Origin: Acerihabitans sp047324305
GTDB taxonomy: Bacteria > Pseudomonadota > Gammaproteobacteria > Enterobacterales > Enterobacteriaceae
Assembly (NCBI RefSeq): GCF_047324305.1
Contig: NZ_CP178740.1
Coordinates: 868,001-932,000 of the forward strand
DNA length: 64,000 nt
Direction: 5' to 3'
The number at the start of each line of letters is the position of its first letter. The first letter of the stretch is position 1. The notes beneath the pieces are model-generated. The model did no database searches. It was not told the DNA's origin and saw only the letters and a program-made list of their open reading frames with translations. This document shows positions 27,603 through 36,438 of this stretch, one piece after another. A program made the position numbers and the translations under genes.

Positions 27603-28451
27603 ATGAACAATATCAATTCAACATCCTCTACCTCCGATACCGCCATAAATGATGTCGCCGCCGCTCGGCAAGCCGGGCCGTTCAATCCGGCATTCGGCTT
27701 AAGCGTAACCAATGTCCCGCGGCCCTTTACCGCAATGCGCAGCCCCATACTCCGCCACCAGGAAGGCCCCCCGGCAAAAATCCATAAACCAAACTTCGCC
27801 GATGGCGATAATACCCCCGGCAAGGGAAACCCTGGTTTCGCCTGTCGTTCATATGAATGTTTAAAACAAGAACTGCATAAAAAATATTATGATATAAGCG
27901 TTTTGTTGCCGCATGAAAAACACCTTTATCTGCCGATTTTGCTCGACGGCGATAGCGGGACGATAGAACTGCTCAAAAATACCACCCTTATCGATGATAG
28001 TGATAACCCTGCTTTAAACTTTCACGCGGCATCCGGCAGGCTGTCCATTACAACTGTCACAGATAAAGATGATAATGAATTTAACGATATCCCGTTAAAA
28101 CTGATGGACCAAATAAATATGCATTATCCTATATTAGGTAATAATTTCTATGCATCTTATTATTGTGAGCCAAATAAAAAGCAAAAAATGTATAAACTGA
28201 TATTCCCTAAGAAAAATTTTACGGGGGAAAATTTTTATCTGACGTTGGAATGCGCAAATACGGTATTTAATGCCGCATCGATCAATAAGAAATTTTATAT
28301 TTCATTGGTTATAATGCATTTAAGTAACTATCTAAAGCACGCCGGCTTGCCTGAGCTTAATCATGATGTTATTGACAAATTATTGCAGGGATATCCGTCA
28401 TTGGCCAATAGCGGCAAGGGGATTTTGCAATGCTTAGCGGCCTATTACTGA
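27603..28451 (+). CDS. AT-rich orphan protein with Ser/Thr-rich N-terminus
   Basis: The 282-aa product (ATG 27603, GGCGGG just upstream; a GTG at 27582 is also in frame) has no recognised domain, signal peptide or membrane segment. The first ~20 residues (MNNINSTSSTSDTAINDV) are very rich in Ser, Thr and Asn, a pattern often seen in type III effectors. The rest is rich in Asn, Lys, Tyr and Ile, using AT-rich codons that differ from the flanking regulator and psiE genes. Together with the gene at 20307 it looks horizontally acquired. The function is unknown; the effector idea is speculative. Confidence 0.55.
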   Translation: MNNINSTSSTSDTAINDVAAARQAGPFNPAFGLSVTNVPRPFTAMRSPILRHQEGPPAKIHKPNFADGDNTPGKGNPGFACRSYECLKQELHKKYYDISVLLPHEKHLYLPILLDGDSGTIELLKNTTLIDDSDNPALNFHAASGRLSITTVTDKDDNEFNDIPLKLMDQINMHYPILGNNFYASYYCEPNKKQKMYKLIFPKKNFTGENFYLTLECANTVFNAASINKKFYISLVIMHLSNYLKHAGLPELNHDVIDKLLQGYPSLANSGKGILQCLAAYY

Positions 28452-28481
28452 AGGCTCCTTGCCTTACCCTCGCCCACCAAT

Positions 28482-28499
28482 GCGCCATGGCGCGTTTTT
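28482..28499 (+). terminator. Probable terminator after the orphan gene
   Basis: GCGC-CATG-GCGC is followed directly by GTTTTTA, 31 bp beyond the stop codon. The stem is short, so confidence is moderate. Confidence 0.4.
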
Positions 28500-28611
28500 A
28501 TCATGTAAAAGCAGGCCGGATGATGTCCGGCGCCGGCACGTTTTCATCCAGGCGACGATCGCCAGACTTGGGGGAAGCGCTAATCATGGGCAGTCCGCAT
28601 CACTGACGGGG

Positions 28612-29010
28612 CTATTCGCGCTTAAGCCGGTTACTGTTGACCAGCCACAGCGTTACCACCAGGATTAATATGGCGGCCGAATAATACAGCGTATCCTGCG
28701 GATCTTTATGATCGACGATAATCAGGCGGATAATCGCCGTGATGCCGATATAGACAAAGTAGCGCAGCGGAAAGTGATACCCGGACTGGAAATACTTCAC
28801 AATCAGGGCGATAAACTCAAAATACAGAAAATAAATGACGATGCCTTCAATCATCTGGTAGTAAGACGCCAGTTCGCCGTTTACCAGCAACACCCTGGCC
28901 AGAAGAACGGTTTCCTTACCCATAAAAACGATCAGGATCGCCGCCAGGAACAGCAGGCCGATATTCAGGATCATTTGCAGCACGGTCGCTATACGCATAC
29001 CGGTAATCAT
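28612..29010 (-). CDS. psiE: PsiE, phosphate-starvation-inducible inner-membrane protein
   Basis: The product closely resembles E. coli PsiE throughout, with four hydrophobic segments and the block IVYFLYFEFIALIVKYFQSG near residue 70. I chose ATG 29010 (132 aa; E. coli has 136) because GAGG lies 7 nt upstream; ATGs at 29016 and 29058 are in frame. In E. coli psiE is activated by PhoB and repressed by cAMP-CRP. A perfect CRP-type site lies upstream here. The molecular role of PsiE is unknown. Confidence 0.9.
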   Translation of the reverse strand: MITGMRIATVLQMILNIGLLFLAAILIVFMGKETVLLARVLLVNGELASYYQMIEGIVIYFLYFEFIALIVKYFQSGYHFPLRYFVYIGITAIIRLIIVDHKDPQDTLYYSAAILILVVTLWLVNSNRLKRE

Positions 29011-29069
29011 ACCCATACCTCGTCGTGATAGTTTCCTTACGGAAAGACCGGTAAGCATAGCATGATTTT

Positions 29070-29085
29070 TGTGATGAATATCACA
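29070..29085. promoter_or_regulatory. CRP site upstream of psiE
   Basis: TGTGA-TGAATA-TCACA matches the CRP core TGTGA-N6-TCACA exactly. It ends about 60 bp upstream of the chosen psiE start. E. coli psiE is known to be under cAMP-CRP control, which fits. No Pho box could be recognised by eye. Confidence 0.75.
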
Positions 29086-29258
29086 TTAAACCAGCGCAGC
29101 CGGGTACTTGCCTTCAGGCGAGTAAAGGAAGAGCAAGGGGTTTGGCGGCGCGGCGAAACGCGGTATGCGGCGTAGGGAGGGGAAACCCACTGCGTGGTAA
29201 AGCGGTGGCGCAAACCCCGCCCTGATAGACGGGGTGCGGATCAGGTCGTGCTGCCGAT

Positions 29259-29690
29259 TCAGTTTTTTAACTGGTAGGTCAGCGTAATCTCAGCCTTAAG
29301 CACCTTGGACACCGGGCAGTTTTCTTTTGCCTGCTGGATAATGGCGTCAAATTCCTGTTTATCGATCCCTGGCACTACCACGCTGCTGTCCAGGGCGATT
29401 TTAGTGATGCCGTAGCCGCCGCCCACCTTATCAAGGGAAACATCGGCTTTGGTATCAATACTCTGCGCAGTGTATCCCTTCTCGCCCAGCATCAAGGATA
29501 GCGCCATGGAAAAACAGGCCGAGTGGGCGGCGCCGATAAGCTCTTCGGGATTGGTGCCGGGTTTACCTTCAAAGCGGGTATTGAAGCCATAGGGTTGCTG
29601 GCTTAAGGCGCCGCTTTCCGTGGAGATGGTGCCCTTACCCTGCTTGATATCGCCTTCCCAATGTGCCTGTCCGTGTTTATGAATAGTCAT
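29259..29690 (-). CDS. osmC: OsmC, organic hydroperoxide reductase
   Basis: The 143-aa product matches E. coli OsmC in length and nearly throughout, starting MTIHKHGQAHWEGDIKQGKG. The two redox cysteines are in AAHSACFSMAL (about residue 59) and ENCPVSKVLK (about 125). OsmC reduces organic peroxides and is osmotically and stationary-phase induced in E. coli. The start at 29690 has GAGGA upstream; the open frame to 29765 is an artefact. It is transcribed alone. Confidence 0.95.
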   Translation of the reverse strand: MTIHKHGQAHWEGDIKQGKGTISTESGALSQQPYGFNTRFEGKPGTNPEELIGAAHSACFSMALSLMLGEKGYTAQSIDTKADVSLDKVGGGYGITKIALDSSVVVPGIDKQEFDAIIQQAKENCPVSKVLKAEITLTYQLKN

Positions 29691-30258
29691 CTGCATCCTC
29701 CTGTTTGTTACCCATAGGCTTTTAGTATAGCTACTCTTGCCGGAGGTGGGGAAATCCCAGGCCAATGCGGCCGGGTAAGCGACGTGACAGTCATCCGGTT
29801 TATTTTTTCGCTCTTTTGTGAAAGCGGCTATTCTATTTCCGCCAAGCGGCTGGCGGAAAATATATGCCCTGTTATTTTATTAACAAATAGCAGTAATTAT
29901 TTCCCAACGTTCATTTGCATTCGGTAAGCCGAGGCATTACCCGTCACGATTGAGCCATCATCATCTCTTGGACAGTTGCACTATTTTTTTCAGGCATCCG
30001 CATATCAGCGCGGGCAAAAGACAAAAATTGGGCTTAACGCCATCACGCAAAGCACAGGGTGGCATGAGCGAATCCCCATAATTCCCACAACAACCGCCCT
30101 ACCGCCGCCGCACCACTCTGCATCGATATTTTTACTGTCCATTCTCTCATTCCGCGGAAAATAACCTAAAGAAGCGGAAAAATTTGCCGATAGCTAGGCA
30201 GGACATTTATCTCAGGTATTACACAGTTTGATTTGTGACATTTATATGGGAAACAGAA
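29691..30258. other. Gene-free region between osmC and the chemoreceptor
   Basis: This 568-bp region lies between divergent genes. A 62-codon plus-strand frame at 29976-30164 has no domain or ribosome-binding site and I do not accept it. The only solid element is the sigma-28 promoter at its right end; the left end should carry the osmC promoter. Confidence 0.5.
30167..30193 (+). promoter_or_regulatory. Sigma-28 (FliA) promoter of the chemoreceptor gene
   Basis: TAAA, exactly 15 nt, then GCCGATAG matches the flagellar sigma factor consensus TAAA-N15-GCCGATAA in all but the last base. It lies about 65 bp before the chemoreceptor start, so the receptor is probably expressed with late flagellar genes. 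Confidence 0.8.
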
Positions 30259-32085
30259 ATGACAAGTTTAATAAGTAAAATAAATAGCATTAAAGTGTCA
30301 CATAAACTTTTTTTAGGCTTCGGCATTGTCTTATTACTGGTCGTTATTGCATCAGGCCTTAGTGTTCAACGCTTCAAGGAAATTCGCGATATTTATGAAA
30401 AGACCAATCTGGTTTATAATATAAATATTGATGTTTTCCAGGTTAAAGTCAACCGCGTTAAATACCTTTACTCGTCCGACGACGCGGTGCGTAAAGTCAT
30501 GGCCGGCTTTATCGATGACGCCGCCGCGCTCACCCACCAAGCCCAGGCGCTGTCATGGGATAAAGAATCGATGGCAAGCCTGGATAGCATTGCCCGCTAT
30601 CTGGGAGATTTTAATAAATCTCTGGAAAACATGAGTGTTTTTTCCAAAAAGATGGTTGCCATCCGCGCCCAGCTGGACGATCTCCATAACCAGGACGCCA
30701 TCGGCCCCTTTAAAACCGCCTTGCTAAACCAGACGTTTGGCACCGATATGGATAATCAACTCAATGATTTTGTATTGGCCTTTATTTTAATTAAAGACAA
30801 CTCCTTTAATTTGCAATTAAAAGGCACCGATGAGGCATTAGCCTTGCTGCAAAAAAATTATGCGGATGCAGAGAAAAAATATAACGATTTAGCGGTCAGC
30901 CTCGCACCGGAAAAGAAGCCTGACCTGGATGCTTTTTGGAGCTACTTTGGCAAATATAAGGATATAAGCCAGAACTACTATGCCGATTATAAGGATTTAA
31001 ATGCGGCGGAAAACGGCGTAAAACTTGCCGGCGATAAAAGCAGCGCCGCGGTCAAAGTCATTATTAATATCGTGAAAGAAAAAAATGACGCGCTGGCGTA
31101 CGGCTCTTCAAGCATTACCATTATCATCGGCCTGATTGCGGTGGTCTTCGGTATTCTCGTCTCCTGGTATATCACCCGGCAGATTACCCGGCCGGTGCTG
31201 AAAAATCTCGCGGTTGCCGAGCGCATTGCCGACGGCGATCTCACCGCGTCGATAACGCCTGAAAGTCATGATGAACTGGGCCAGCTTACCGCCGCCATGG
31301 CGCGCATGAACGCCAAACTGCGCACCATCATTTCCGATGTGCGCGACAGCGTCGGCACCGTGGCCTCGTCGGCGGCCAAAATCGCCACGGGCAATACCGA
31401 CCTGTCTTCCCGCACCGAGCAACAGGCCGCCGCCGTGGTCGAGACCGCCGCCAGCATGGAAGAGCTTACCTCAACGGTGAAAAACAACGCCGACAACGCC
31501 AGACATGCCAGCCAGATCGCCGGCGAAGCCACCCACAATGCCCATCAAGGCGGCGAAGTGATGAAAAATGTCGTCAGGACCATGGACGACATCTCCCTGA
31601 GTTCGAAAAAAATCACCGATATTACCGCCGTCATCAACAGCATCGCTTTCCAGACCAATATCCTGGCGCTTAACGCGGCGGTGGAAGCGGCGCGCGCCGG
31701 CGAGCAGGGCCGTGGGTTCGCGGTGGTGGCCAGCGAAGTACGCAATTTGTCGCAACGCAGTTCGCAGGCGGCGAAAGAGATCGCCACCTTAATAGGCGAG
31801 TCCGTCTCGCGCATTGACGTGGGCACCAAACTGGTGGCCCAGGCCGGCGATACCATGGAGCAAATCGTCGCCTCGGTTTCGCGCGTCAACGACATCATGG
31901 GCGAGATTTCCTCGGCCTCGGAGGAGCAAAGCCACGGCATCGAACAAATCGCCCGGGCGATCAGCGAGCTGGATACCACAACCCAACAGAACGCCGCTCT
32001 GGTCACCGAGTCCTCCCTTGCCGCCAACACGCTGGAAGACCAGTCGGCGGTGCTGGAGGAACTGGTTGCCAGCTTCCGTTTATAG
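30259..32085 (+). CDS. Methyl-accepting chemotaxis protein
   Basis: The 608-aa receptor has a first membrane segment at about residues 17-38 and a long periplasmic helical domain (about 39-285, in the size range of bimodular HBM-type sensors). A second membrane segment follows at about 286-310. A HAMP linker comes next, then a cytoplasmic signalling domain whose hairpin tip contains NILALNAAVEAARAGEQG. Methylation helices flank the tip. There is no C-terminal NWETF-type tether for CheR/CheB. I start at ATG 30259. The ligand is unknown. Confidence 0.93.
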   Translation: MTSLISKINSIKVSHKLFLGFGIVLLLVVIASGLSVQRFKEIRDIYEKTNLVYNINIDVFQVKVNRVKYLYSSDDAVRKVMAGFIDDAAALTHQAQALSWDKESMASLDSIARYLGDFNKSLENMSVFSKKMVAIRAQLDDLHNQDAIGPFKTALLNQTFGTDMDNQLNDFVLAFILIKDNSFNLQLKGTDEALALLQKNYADAEKKYNDLAVSLAPEKKPDLDAFWSYFGKYKDISQNYYADYKDLNAAENGVKLAGDKSSAAVKVIINIVKEKNDALAYGSSSITIIIGLIAVVFGILVSWYITRQITRPVLKNLAVAERIADGDLTASITPESHDELGQLTAAMARMNAKLRTIISDVRDSVGTVASSAAKIATGNTDLSSRTEQQAAAVVETAASMEELTSTVKNNADNARHASQIAGEATHNAHQGGEVMKNVVRTMDDISLSSKKITDITAVINSIAFQTNILALNAAVEAARAGEQGRGFAVVASEVRNLSQRSSQAAKEIATLIGESVSRIDVGTKLVAQAGDTMEQIVASVSRVNDIMGEISSASEEQSHGIEQIARAISELDTTTQQNAALVTESSLAANTLEDQSAVLEELVASFRL

Positions 32086-32100
32086 CGGCCGCCTTGCGGG

Positions 32101-32838
32101 TTAACCCTGCGCGGTGGGACGCACGATAATCTCGCCCACATCCACATCGGCGGGCTGTTCAATGGCAAAGGCGATGGCGCGCGCTATCGCCTCAGGCGCA
32201 ATGCCGAACGTGTTCATGGACTCTTCGATCCGGGCCTTGACGGCCGGATCGGTGATGGTCTGCGCAAAGTCGGTACGCGTCATACCGGGAGAGATGACCG
32301 TGACCCGCAGCGTTTCCCCCGCCTCTTGCCGCAGCCCTTCGGAGATGGCGCGCACCGCCATTTTCGTGCCGGCATAGACCGCCATGGTCGGTACGATACG
32401 ATGCGCGGCGGTGGACGCGGTGTGGACAAAATGGCCGAAACCCTGGGCGCGGAACACCGGCAGCGCGGCGGCAATACCATACAACACGCCCTTGATATTA
32501 ATATCGATCATCGCCTCCCAGTCGTCTACCTTCAGTTCGTCGAGAGGTGAAATCGGGCCCACGCCGGCGTTGCCGATCAAAACATCCAGCTTGCCATACC
32601 GTTCGCACGCCAGGTCGACAATACGCGCCACATCGTCGCGCCGGGTGACATCGGTTTGCAAACAGGCCGCGTCCCCCCCCTCGGTTCGTATACGGGTTGC
32701 CAGCGCCGCCAGCCGCTCCGGCCTGCGCGCGCCCAGCACCACTTTAGCGCCGCGCGACGCCAGCAGCAGCGCGGTCGCCGCGCCGATACCGCTGCCCGCG
32801 CCGGTAATAATCACCACTTTACCGTTGATTTGCGACAT
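32101..32838 (-). CDS. Short-chain dehydrogenase/reductase (YdfG-like SDR)
   Basis: The 245-aa enzyme (start ATG 32838, MSQINGKVVIITGAGSG) has the TGAGSGIG nucleotide-binding loop, a GARR segment that suggests NADP preference, NAGVG, a catalytic Ser in TASTAAH and YAGTKMA with Tyr and Lys. It is similar to serine/3-hydroxy acid dehydrogenases of the YdfG type, but the substrate is not determined. It is divergent from the AraC-type regulator at 32980. Confidence 0.9.
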   Translation of the reverse strand: MSQINGKVVIITGAGSGIGAATALLLASRGAKVVLGARRPERLAALATRIRTEGGDAACLQTDVTRRDDVARIVDLACERYGKLDVLIGNAGVGPISPLDELKVDDWEAMIDINIKGVLYGIAAALPVFRAQGFGHFVHTASTAAHRIVPTMAVYAGTKMAVRAISEGLRQEAGETLRVTVISPGMTRTDFAQTITDPAVKARIEESMNTFGIAPEAIARAIAFAIEQPADVDVGEIIVRPTAQG

Positions 32839-32979
32839 GAATACGCCTCCACCTAATTCGCCATCAAAATCGGCGCGGCCTTGCCGGGCCACGCCGGGGA
32901 CAGATGGCATCATGGCGCCCGCCGGCCGATTAATCTATAATCAATTCTCCGCTATTTATCATCGATCGTACGGAATGTT

Positions 32980-33888
32980 ATGGACCCGTTGTCGGATGTG
33001 TTTTCCCTGTTGAAAGCTAAAAGCCTGTTGTCGGCGCGCATTGAGGTGCACGGTCCCTGGGCGATGCGTTTCTCCGGCCTGAGCCATATCAAATTCGCCG
33101 GCGTGTTGGAAGGATCATTCTGGCTGTGGAGTGAAGATGGCATGCCGCCCGTGCATATCATGACCGGTGATTTTTATTTGCTGACGCGCGGCCAGGACTA
33201 TTGCACCGGCAGCGATCCCACGCTGGCGCCGGTTGATGGCCGGGAGGCCCTGGCGAAAAACCTTGGCGCAGACGGTATTGCGCGTTATGGCGACAGCGGC
33301 GAGAAGGTGAGCGCGGCGGGCGGACGTTTTATTTTTGCGCACGACTCCGGCACCCTGTTATTGAAGCTACTGCCGCCGGTGGTTCATGTGCCGGCGGCGT
33401 CAGCCAGCGCCGCGCCGCTGCGCGCGGTGCTGGAACTGCTGCGCATCGAGACCGAAGCCTCACGCCCGGGGGCCGCGGTGGTGGCCACCAATCTCGCCAA
33501 TATGGTGCTCATCCAGATCCTGCGGGCGCACCTGGGGTCGGGTATGCAAGCGCCCGGCTGGCTGGGCGCCCTGGCCGATCCGCAGATCGGCGCGGCGCTG
33601 GGCCTGATGCACGCCGATATCGCCCGCCGCTGGACCGTGGGGGAACTGGCGGCCAGGGTCGCCATGTCGCGCACCACGTTCTCGCAGCATTTCAGGCGGC
33701 TGGTCGGGGTGCCGCCGCTGCAATATCTTATCGAGTGGCGCATGGCGGTGGCGGGCGACGCCCTGCGGGCCGGCAAAAGTCTGGCGGCGGTGGCGGACAG
33801 CGTCGGTTACGGTTCCGATACGGCATTTAGTGCGGCGTTTACGCGCACCACCGGCCAAAGGCCGGGGCGTTACCGGGCGCAAAGGTAG
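32980..33888 (+). CDS. AraC-family regulator with cupin N-domain
   Basis: The 302-aa protein has an N-terminal cupin_6-type sensor domain (about 1-185) and a C-terminal AraC domain with two helix-turn-helix units (about 200-300; ELAARVAMSRTTFSQHFRR and VADSVGYGSDTAFSAAF). Regulators of this layout usually activate a divergent oxidoreductase gene. The 141-bp gap to the SDR gene fits that plan. Its stop codon directly abuts the stop of the convergent RcnB-like gene. Confidence 0.9.
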   Translation: MDPLSDVFSLLKAKSLLSARIEVHGPWAMRFSGLSHIKFAGVLEGSFWLWSEDGMPPVHIMTGDFYLLTRGQDYCTGSDPTLAPVDGREALAKNLGADGIARYGDSGEKVSAAGGRFIFAHDSGTLLLKLLPPVVHVPAASASAAPLRAVLELLRIETEASRPGAAVVATNLANMVLIQILRAHLGSGMQAPGWLGALADPQIGAALGLMHADIARRWTVGELAARVAMSRTTFSQHFRRLVGVPPLQYLIEWRMAVAGDALRAGKSLAAVADSVGYGSDTAFSAAFTRTTGQRPGRYRAQR

Positions 33889-34374
33889 TCAGTTATTACT
33901 GAAAAAGATATCGCCCGATTCGGCTTTGAGAATTTTGCCGGTGTCATTGGTGATCAGAAGGTAATTGCCGCTGGCATAGGTCCAATGGCTATTCTCTACC
34001 GGGGCGGGCAAATGGCGCTTTTGCCATTCGACAATTTCATACTGCTTGGTGAGGTATTTAGCCGGTACCGTATCGCCGATTTGATGCTCTTTATCATCGA
34101 TAATGATTTTATTGAGCTCGTAGGACGGGGGCGCGGCGGGCTGGGGCTGCGTAAGCTCCGGTTGGGGTTGCGTAAGCTGCGGCTGCGCCGAATCCGGTTG
34201 CGCGGGTGCCGGCGCCTGTTCAGGCTGCGCCGGCTCCTGCTGCGGTTGTACCTGTTCCTGCTGCGGCGCAACGGCATCCTGCTCGCCTTCCGCCCGTACG
34301 GGGGAAACCAGGCTGAGGCTGCCGGCCAGTAATCCCGCCGTAAAGAGTAAAACTTGAGTCCTGCTGCGCATCAT
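33889..34374 (-). CDS. RcnB-like periplasmic protein with Pro/Gln-rich linker
   Basis: The 161-aa exported protein has a signal peptide of about 28 residues ending VRAEG. A repetitive Pro/Gln linker (about 35-85, with repeated LTQPQPE) follows. The C-terminal RcnB-type domain (about 85-161) contains IGDTVPAKYLTKQYEIVEW and YLLITNDTGKI. RcnB-family proteins help periplasmic nickel/cobalt handling in E. coli, but many family members are uncharacterised. There is no nearby metal exporter gene. The linker may span peptidoglycan or the periplasm. Confidence 0.7.
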   Translation of the reverse strand: MMRSRTQVLLFTAGLLAGSLSLVSPVRAEGEQDAVAPQQEQVQPQQEPAQPEQAPAPAQPDSAQPQLTQPQPELTQPQPAAPPSYELNKIIIDDKEHQIGDTVPAKYLTKQYEIVEWQKRHLPAPVENSHWTYASGNYLLITNDTGKILKAESGDIFFSNN

Positions 34375-34522
34375 GTCTCCCGCTGTAAATGCTGTTTTAT
34401 CAAAATACTTACACTACAGACAATACGGAAGGTAGTGTTGTTCCGTACATGGGTCGCGCACGGCAAATATTTTCGCCGCTGATTCGTCTACCTCTGTATC
34501 TGAACAATGTGGAGTAGACAAC

Positions 34523-34888
34523 ATGAGAGATCGTAAGTTAAAGATATTGGTTATGGCCGTTGTGGCTATCCTCGCGGTTACCACGCTGGTCATGCTGCTG
34601 TGGAACGCGCTGCTGCCGGTAATATTCGGCGTAAAGAGCATTGGCTTTTTCCAGGCGCTGGGGCTGCTTATCCTCTGCAAAATCCTGTTTGGTGGTTTTG
34701 GCGGCCGGGGCATGTTCGGCCGCCGGGGCCAGGAAATGCGCGCGCGCTGGATGGCGATGAGCCCCGAGGAACGCGAGGCGTTTATTAAACAGCGCGGCAT
34801 GGGCCACCGGCAGGGTCCCTGGCATGGCCACTGCCATCCTAGGGATCGGGGCAATGAACCGCGCGCCGACGATAACGGCCAGGCATAA
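34523..34888 (+). CDS. Small membrane protein coupled to an ECF sigma factor
   Basis: The 121-aa protein has two hydrophobic segments (about 7-35 and 42-57). A Gly/Arg-rich linker and a cytoplasmic tail with MSPEEREAFIKQ and many His residues (GMGHRQGPWHGHCHPRD) follow. A GGAG lies before the ATG. Its stop codon overlaps the start of the sigma factor gene (TAATG), so the two are co-translated. By position it could be the anti-sigma factor or the sensor, with the His-rich tail perhaps binding metal. That is inference; I do not recognise the family. Confidence 0.65.
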   Translation: MRDRKLKILVMAVVAILAVTTLVMLLWNALLPVIFGVKSIGFFQALGLLILCKILFGGFGGRGMFGRRGQEMRARWMAMSPEEREAFIKQRGMGHRQGPWHGHCHPRDRGNEPRADDNGQA

Positions 34889-35448
34889 TGACTAACGCCG
34901 CGGACCGGCGCCACGATCTGCTGGCCGCGCTGCGCGGCTGCCAGCAGCGGCTGCGGGCGTTTATTGCCGGGCGCACCGGTAACGTCGCCGATGCGGAAGA
35001 TGTGTTCCAGGAGATAAGCTATCAGCTGATCAAGGCCGATAGCTATCTTCATCCCATCGAGCAGGTCGCCGCCTGGCTGTATCGCGCCGCGCGCAATGAG
35101 ATTATCGACCGGTCGCGTAAAAAGCGCGAATTATTGCTATCCGACGATGTGGACCAGGAATGGCCCGCCGGCGAGGAACTGGGCGAACTGCTGTTTAATG
35201 CGCAAAGCGGCGCCGAGGACACCTATCTGCGCGAGCTGGTATGGCAGGAGTTGGAACTGGCGCTGGCGGATATGCCGCCCCAGCAGCGCGAGGCGTTTGA
35301 AAAGACCGAACTTCAGGGCTACTCCTTTAAGCAGCTGGCCGATGAGACCGGGATCGCCGTCGAAACCCTGCTGTCGCGCAAACACCAGGCGGTGCTGTTC
35401 CTGCGCCTGCGCCTGCAGGTGCTTTATGAAGCGGTAACCGGTGCCTGA
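34888..35448 (+). CDS. ECF-type RNA polymerase sigma factor
   Basis: The 186-aa product has sigma region 2 (about 10-85, with DAEDVFQEISYQLIK and AAWLYRAARNEIIDRSRK) and region 4 (about 125-180, LADMPPQQREAFEKTELQG and FKQLADETGIAVETLLSRKH). The HTH is complete. It overlaps the small membrane protein gene by one base, which makes that protein the probable partner. The regulon is unknown. Confidence 0.88.
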   Translation: MTNAADRRHDLLAALRGCQQRLRAFIAGRTGNVADAEDVFQEISYQLIKADSYLHPIEQVAAWLYRAARNEIIDRSRKKRELLLSDDVDQEWPAGEELGELLFNAQSGAEDTYLRELVWQELELALADMPPQQREAFEKTELQGYSFKQLADETGIAVETLLSRKHQAVLFLRLRLQVLYEAVTGA

Positions 35449-35572
35449 GCAGGCTGAAAATAGCCTGCCGTTATGGTCTCTCTGGCGCCCGGACCTCAAG
35501 GCGTTGTCCCTCTCTGCCGCGGCTCGAGGTATACTCAGTACATATACATACGCTGATAAGGTCCATTCGCCA

Positions 35573-36205
35573 ATGCCATCCGACCGTCGTTCCCGTAAGC
35601 GCCTTGCCATGCGGCAAGCCATCTCCAATGCCGCCACGCGCCTCTTCATGGAACGGGGCTTCGATCGGGTGACGGTGGATGAGATCGCCGCGGCCGCCGA
35701 CGTCGGGAGGATGACCGTGTTCAATCACTTTCCCCGCAAGGAGGACATGTTCTTCGATCGCGACGAGGAGGGCCGTGAACTCTTGCGCGACGCTTTGCGG
35801 CGCCGCGATCCCCAAGTCTCTCCCATCGAGGCGCTGCGCCTGCTCGCGCACCGGCTGGTGGCGGAACAAAGCCCCTATGTCGAATTTTCCGCCGGGAGCG
35901 AACGCTTCATGGCGACCATCGAGGGCAGCGAAACCCTTAAGGCCCGGGCGCGCGGAATACGCGACGAGATAGCGCAGGTGGTGACGCAAGCGCTATGCGC
36001 ATGCGTGGGGCGGGACCCCGCCGATCCCGCCGCTCATCTGGCGGCCGGCCTGCTCCTGGCCACCTGGACCGTGGCCTTCATCCAGGCTCACCGGGTCTTT
36101 CGCCACCATCGGGACGCAGAGGAAGCGCAGGCCGCCTTTCTCGCTCTTATCGATCGGGGAACCCTCGGCCTGAACGCCGCCATGGCGGGCACGCCTTACG
36201 CCTGA
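35573..36205 (+). CDS. TetR-family regulator (first of two tandem paralogues)
   Basis: The 210-aa regulator has the N-terminal TetR helix-turn-helix at about 15-60 (VTVDEIAAAADVGRMTVFNHFPRK). The C-terminal ligand domain is all helical. The start is ATG 35573; the frame is open further upstream but encodes a Trp/Leu-rich stretch that is unlikely to be real. It shares the ending GTPYA and much of the DNA-binding domain with the next TetR gene (GTPYV), so the pair probably arose by duplication. Its own target is not adjacent. Confidence 0.85.
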   Translation: MPSDRRSRKRLAMRQAISNAATRLFMERGFDRVTVDEIAAAADVGRMTVFNHFPRKEDMFFDRDEEGRELLRDALRRRDPQVSPIEALRLLAHRLVAEQSPYVEFSAGSERFMATIEGSETLKARARGIRDEIAQVVTQALCACVGRDPADPAAHLAAGLLLATWTVAFIQAHRVFRHHRDAEEAQAAFLALIDRGTLGLNAAMAGTPYA

Positions 36206-36357
36206 GCGAACGGCTGCTCCCTGCCCGCTACATTCACCGGTGGCCCGTCATATAATAACCTCCCGTCGTTCCGCCGGCTGCGGGGGCCGCTGCCCCAATA
36301 GCCCCTCCGCGCTGTCGGCCGCCAAAAATGGACGTGATTAAAAATTTTACTGGACTT

Positions 36358-36380
36358 AATTTTATGATGATCATAAAATT
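36358..36380. promoter_or_regulatory. Palindromic operator before the second TetR gene
   Basis: A perfect inverted repeat, AATTTTATGA / TCATAAAATT with a 3-bp centre, lies about 60 bp upstream of the TetR-efflux gene pair. The sequence AAAATTTTAC also occurs twice in direct orientation at 36341-36350 and 36375-36384, overlapping the site. It is very likely the TetR operator. The first TetR gene lacks a matching site in front of it. Confidence 0.7.
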
Positions 36381-36438
36381 TTACCAGACATAAAAATATG
36401 CCACAATAATAGAGACACGACCATCCGGGAGCGGACAA

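Noticed and set aside
29976..30164. 62-codon plus-strand frame upstream of the chemoreceptor gene
   Set aside because: It shows no ribosome-binding site, domain or codon bias of a real gene and lies in a divergent promoter region.
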